Source: Piper betle (Eukaryota > Streptophyta > Magnoliopsida > Piperales > Piperaceae). Taken from it: 64,000 bases of DNA. Position numbers and translations under genes: made by a program. Location: assembly GCA_033002965.1 (NCBI GenBank), contig JAURVB010012625.1, positions 62,001 through 126,000 on the forward strand, written 5' to 3'. Positions 60,181-64,000 of the stretch are shown here, in pieces; the stretch's first letter is position 1; each line of letters starts with the position of its first letter. The notes beneath the pieces were generated by a model. That model did not search any database and was not told the DNA's origin. It was given only the letters and a program-made list of their open reading frames with translations.

Positions 60181-60651
60181 TGGGCCCCTAAACTTGGTTT
60201 GAAATTTGGGCTGGCTCGAGACTGGCCCTAATCAGGCAAACTACAAGCGGGTAAAACCATAACCTGAAGCTGGGTGGAAGCCTTAAATGTGTGAATTGAG
60301 TTAGATTGTGACCAAAACCTTAGGGTGGAAACCCTAGCCCACCACCTTTGTGCCAGCAACTTTTGGAATAGGGATTCAAATTAGGGCACAAAGATGCTGA
60401 CATAGTGCCTTTGTGCCCAAATTTGAATTTGCTTCCTTTTTGCGAGGTGTAAAGGCACTGCACCAGTGCCCGTCTGAGCTTGTGTGTAATTCAGCTCATT
60501 CCAGGTTTTTTGACTTTTGATGGTCCGGCTCACAGGGTGCCCACCCTTGTGCTAGGCCAACTTCCCTTTTCTATAAATCCCCTACTTCCTCTCCATTTTC
60601 CACCTTTGTCTCCTCCTTGCTCCAACTCACCCCCTTGCTCTTGACTTCTCC
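60181..60651. repeat. LTR fragment and TATA-containing spacer between copies F and G
   Basis: 60181-60290 read on the minus strand (GGTTTTACCCGCTTGTAGTT and following) matches the start region of copies F and G, so it is a third fragment of that LTR. The remainder holds ctataaatcc (60571-60580) followed by a C/T-rich stretch, a plausible plus-strand core promoter. Confidence 0.5.
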
Positions 60652-60831
60652 TGTAAAACCCCAACTTTGGTTTAGGATTTTACCCACTTGTAGTTTTGCC
60701 AGGTTCGGGCCAATCTTGAGTTGGTTCGAGTGAGTTCGAGCTAGATTAATTTTCAAACTATGAATATGGGTCGAGATGGCCGTATGAGCTTGTTATGGAA
60801 GCTGAGTATGTCCGACATATAGACGAAAGAT
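60652..60831 (+). mobile_element. Start of an F-type long LTR (copy G), cut by the gypsy element
   Basis: Begins TGTAAAACCCCAACTTTGG and matches the reverse complement of about 59990-60180 (shared AATTTTCAAA, ATGGCC(A/G)TATGAGC, GAGTATGTCCGACATA). It stops where the short LTR of the next element begins. Confidence 0.65.
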
Positions 60832-61002
60832 TCTGAAAGATCCCTCAACTTAAATTCCACATCTTATACATATTAGGAGAATATCCTGTTTATAAGTGAG
60901 AATGGACTATAGATCTTTAACTTGGGTTAACCATTTTAAAGAAATGACTTAGGCCCATTACATTGCACTTTGGGCCGAGTCGTTAAAGGTGGTATCAGAG
61001 CT
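60832..61002 (+). repeat. Short gypsy 5' LTR and primer binding site
   Basis: LTR of about 155 bp followed three bases later by tggtatcagagct, complementary to the 3' end of initiator tRNA-Met (last base differs). Confidence 0.75.
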
Positions 61003-61074
61003 CGGTTTCCTACTAGCTCACATTTTATAACTCAAGTACCTTGTTGAAAAGTCCAATAATTATCTTTTCCCACT

Positions 61075-64000
61075 GTGTCAAATTCATTCGCTAATAAACC
61101 TAAGTCAAAACTGAAACAAGAACGTATAATGAACCATGATGGTTCGATGTTTCAAATGACAGGCACACGTAGAGAGTCAAGCCGATCTGCGCAGTCAAAT
61201 TCGAACATAGAGAATGTGTTGACCCAGATCCTGACGGCCATACAGGGACTAGTACAGGCTTCAGAAAATACAAATTCTGTGGTTCAAAATATTATTCAGC
61301 GGTTACCGGGTGTGGTAGCAGGGCATGGAGCCACAAACTCGGCAGCGGGCTAGTGGAGTTCCAGGGATACCAGAAGGACTTCTAGGGTTGCCTCCTAAGC
61401 AGGCAGTGGAGTTCGCCATTGACTTAGCACCTAGAACAACACCAATTTCTAAAGCACCATATCGCATGGCTCAAGCAGAACTCAAGGAGTTAAAAGAGTC
61501 AACTAGAAGAGTTGTTGCAGGTAGGCTTCATCAGACCAAGTACTTCACCCTATGGAGCCCCTGTTCTTTTTGTGAAGAAGAAAGATGGATCACTTCGGCT
61601 ATGTATTGACTATCGAAAAATCAATCAAGTGACAGTCAAGAATCGGTACCCCTTACCGAGGATTGATGACTTGTTCGATCAGCTAAAAACAGTCAGACAT
61701 ATTTTCTAAGATAGACTTCCAGTTTGGTTATCACCAGTTGAAAGTAAAGGAGTCAGACATATAGAAAACGGCTTTCCGAACTCGATATGGACATTATGAG
61801 TTTCTGGTTATGCCTTTTGGTTTAACAAATGCACCAGCGGCCTTTATGCCGCTTATGAACATAGTATTCCACACATACCTGGACAAGTTTACTATCATAT
61901 TTGTGGACAACATTCTGGTCTATTCAAATAATGAAGAAGAGCATGTGAAGCACATGTCTATTACTCTTCAAGTTCTGAGAGAACATCAACTGTTTGCCAA
62001 GCTCTCAAAGTGTGACTTCTGGATGAGGGAGGTAAATTTCCTTGGTCATATTGTCTCAAAGGCTGGAATTGTAGTGGATCCATCAAAAGTGAAAGCAGTC
62101 ATTGATTGGCCACAACCTAAGTCAGTCACTGATATCAGAAGCTTCCTTGGTTTAGCGGGTTACTATAGGAAATTAATTAAAGATTTCTCCTTAGTAGCAT
62201 CGCCGATGACCAAACTCACCAGGAAAGGGGTCAAGTTTGAATGGAGTAGTAAGTGTGAGGAGAGTTTCTAGTCTCTAAAGAAGAGTTTAACAACTGCACC
62301 AGTCTTGACCCTGCCTAATGGTAATGAAGGATTCGTAGTCTTCAGTGATGCATCTCAGTTGGGTTTAGGATGCGTCCTTATGCAAGAAGGTAAGGTGGTG
62401 GCCTATGCCTCTCGTCAATTGAAGATTCATGAGCAAAATTATGCAACCCATGCCTTGGAACAAGCAGCAGTGGTTTTTGCCCTGAAGATTTGGAGACACT
62501 ACTTGTATGGAGCCCAGTTCGAAGTCTTCATTGACCACCAGAGTTTGAACTATATCTTCACCCAGAATGACCTTAACCTTCGATAGAGGCGGTTGATAGA
62601 ATATTTGAAGGACTACAACTTTCAAATCTTATACCATCCAGGAAAAGCGAATGTGGTGGCCAATGCGTTGAGTCGGAACGGTAAAGTGGACAAAAGTCAG
62701 CAGCTAGCTAGACTTTGGGCCATGTTAGCAGAAGTTGTAGCTATCAACCCGGTGGAGCAACTAATAGGCTTACTGGAAAATTTGGTTGTTTCCAATGATT
62801 TAGTTGATCATGTTAAGCTAGCACAAATGGGTGATGAGGAGCTGAATGAAATGTTGGACAAGATTCCTGACATTGTAGCTGATTCCAATAGTGTGATCAG
62901 ATTTAGAGGAAGGTTGTGTACTCAAGGATAATGCATTGAGGCAGAATATCTTGGAGGAGGCTTATCACTCAAAGTTATCGATACAACCTGGAGTTACTAA
63001 AATGTATCAGGATTTAAAGCGAACCTACTGGTGGATTTGGATGAAGAGGGATGTTGTGGATTTTATCTCTAAGTGTTAGACTTGCCAAAAGATCAAAGCC
63101 CAACATCAACTACTTGGAGGACTATTGCAACCTTTATAAATACCAACGTGGAAATGGGAGTGTGTCACATGCAATTTTATTTCGAAGCTCCCAAGAACTC
63201 AAAAGAAGCATGGCTCCATATGGGTAGTTGTGGACCGACTAACTAAGGTAGTTCACTTCATCCCCACAAAATCAATGAGAACGGCGGAATACCTGGCAGG
63301 ATTATATGTTGACACTATTGTCAAATTGCATGGGATTTCAAAGGAGATAGTTTCCGACCACGATCCCCTATTCACCTCACATTTTTGGGAAGCTTTCCAA
63401 AAAGCCATGGGAACTCAAATTAAGTTGAGTACAACATATCATCCCCAAACTGATGGTCAGAGTGAGAGGACTATTCAAACTTTGGAAGATTTGTTAAGAG
63501 CTTGCATTCTTGACTGGGGAGGTGACTGGGAGAACCACTTAGCTTTGGCTGAATTCACCTACAATAACTCTTACCAAGCTAGTATAGGGATGGCACCATT
63601 TGAAGCCTTATATGGTAGGCCCTGTAGATCTCCATCGTGCTGGGTGGAGTCTACTGAAGCAGTTATAGTCGGGCCAGAGATGGTGAGGGAAGCAACTGAA
63701 AAGGTGAAACTCATTCAGCAAAGACTTAAGGCAGCTCAGGATCGACAAAAGAGTTATGCTGATACTCGAAGGAAGGACCTAGAGTTCCAAGTTGGGGAGT
63801 TTGTGTACCTAAAGACATCTCCTACGAAGGGGGTGATCAGATTTAAAATATCAGGGAAGTTGAAGCCAAGATTCATAGGACCGTTTCCAATCTTGGATCG
63901 AGTTGGGAATTGTGCATATAGATTAGCATTGCCACCAAGCCTAGCTAGAGTACACAATGTTTTCCATGTGTCAATGCTAAAGAAGTATGTACGGGATGAG
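61075..64000 (+). pseudogene. Gypsy gag-pol with internal deletion
   Basis: The gag N-terminus (61075-61350, with NIENVLTQILTAIQGLVQAS) runs almost directly into the PR-RT linker (LGLPPKQAVEFAIDLAPRTT, about 61376-61440), so capsid, zinc knuckle and protease are deleted. Reverse transcriptase follows: [45 protein letters not shown], and FVDNILVYS, where the catalytic FVDD has become FVDN. RNase [16 protein letters not shown] and [10 protein letters not shown]. Integrase: paired His/Cys (about 62960-63095), then VVDRLTKVVHF, EIVSDHDPLF and YHPQTDGQSERTIQTLEDLL, the DDE set. It is open from about 63140 to the window end. Frameshifts occur near 61500, 61700 and 62920, and stops near 62270, 62585, 63078 and 63138. 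Confidence 0.9.

Larger units (their letters stand above)
60832..64000 (+). mobile_element. Ty3/gypsy element with short LTR, runs off the window
   Basis: An LTR of about 155 bp (60832-60986), a primer binding site tggtatcagagct (60990-61002), a gag start, then pol. The LTR aligns end to end with the 154-bp LTRs of the TRIM at 14475 (shared gatccctcaactta, atcctgtttataagtg, ttttaaagaaatgactta, ttgcactttgggc, gtcgtta). Its first bases are tctgaa, not TG, and its end is cgttaaa, so both termini have drifted. The 3' LTR must lie beyond 64000. Pol motifs resemble Tekay/Del chromoviruses. Confidence 0.8.

Overview
This is a piece of a flowering-plant nuclear genome. The evidence is an intron-rich J-domain gene of the plant ARG1 (ALTERED RESPONSE TO GRAVITY 1) type, a plant-only C2H2 QALGGH zinc-finger gene, a plant DUF761 gene, and many nested plant LTR retrotransposons and MITEs. 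I cannot fix the species. No bacterial, organellar or CRISPR feature is visible, and I see no credible rRNA or tRNA gene.

Host genes: a single-exon DUF761 protein (7883-8407, +), a full 11-exon ARG1 orthologue (35325-42275, +, 404 residues), and a ZFP5/ZFP6-like C2H2 protein (49024-49591, -) that carries a one-base frameshift. Two weak unidentified coding remnants lie at about 560-1055 (-) and 54534-54719 (-).

Mobile DNA, left to right. A solo-LTR-like copy (about 1986-4849) belongs to a long-LTR (about 3 kb) Ty3/gypsy family that recurs through the window. Two near-identical hAT MITEs (6598-7190, 8753-9359), each with a perfect 8-bp target-site duplication (TSD), flank the DUF761 gene. An old Ty1/copia element spans 10701-29309 (TSD aaggg). 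Without its inserts it is about 5.1 kb. Its gag is split by a 7.7-kb gypsy-derived insert (11725-19438, TSD atcct), whose two outer ends are the same LTR end and whose pol holds a 465-bp TRIM (14475-14939). Its reverse transcriptase/RNase H region is split by a 5.8-kb LTR-like insert (22438-28247, TSD gaaca) that contains a complete 3.0-kb solo LTR (23664-26665, TSD tggag) and a compound tandem repeat. A further 3.05-kb solo LTR lies at 29371-32420. A hAT element (34012-34893) sits inside a decayed hAT MITE directly upstream of ARG1. ARG1 intron 10 (4.1 kb) carries a decayed TRIM and a SINE-like piece. A Tourist-like MITE lies at 53218-53541. The right end (56214-64000) holds diverged long-LTR copies in opposite orientations and a gypsy element (60832 to the window end) with an LTR of only about 155 bp.

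The most notable observations are the gypsy insert with identical termini and a head-to-head LTR palindrome, the shared LTR of the TRIM and the short-LTR gypsy, an inverted repeat conserved in the long LTRs with one apparent compensatory change, and the hAT-in-hAT insertion at the ARG1 promoter. The host genes show no sign of acting together. The retroelement open reading frames carry stops, frameshifts or mutated catalytic residues.
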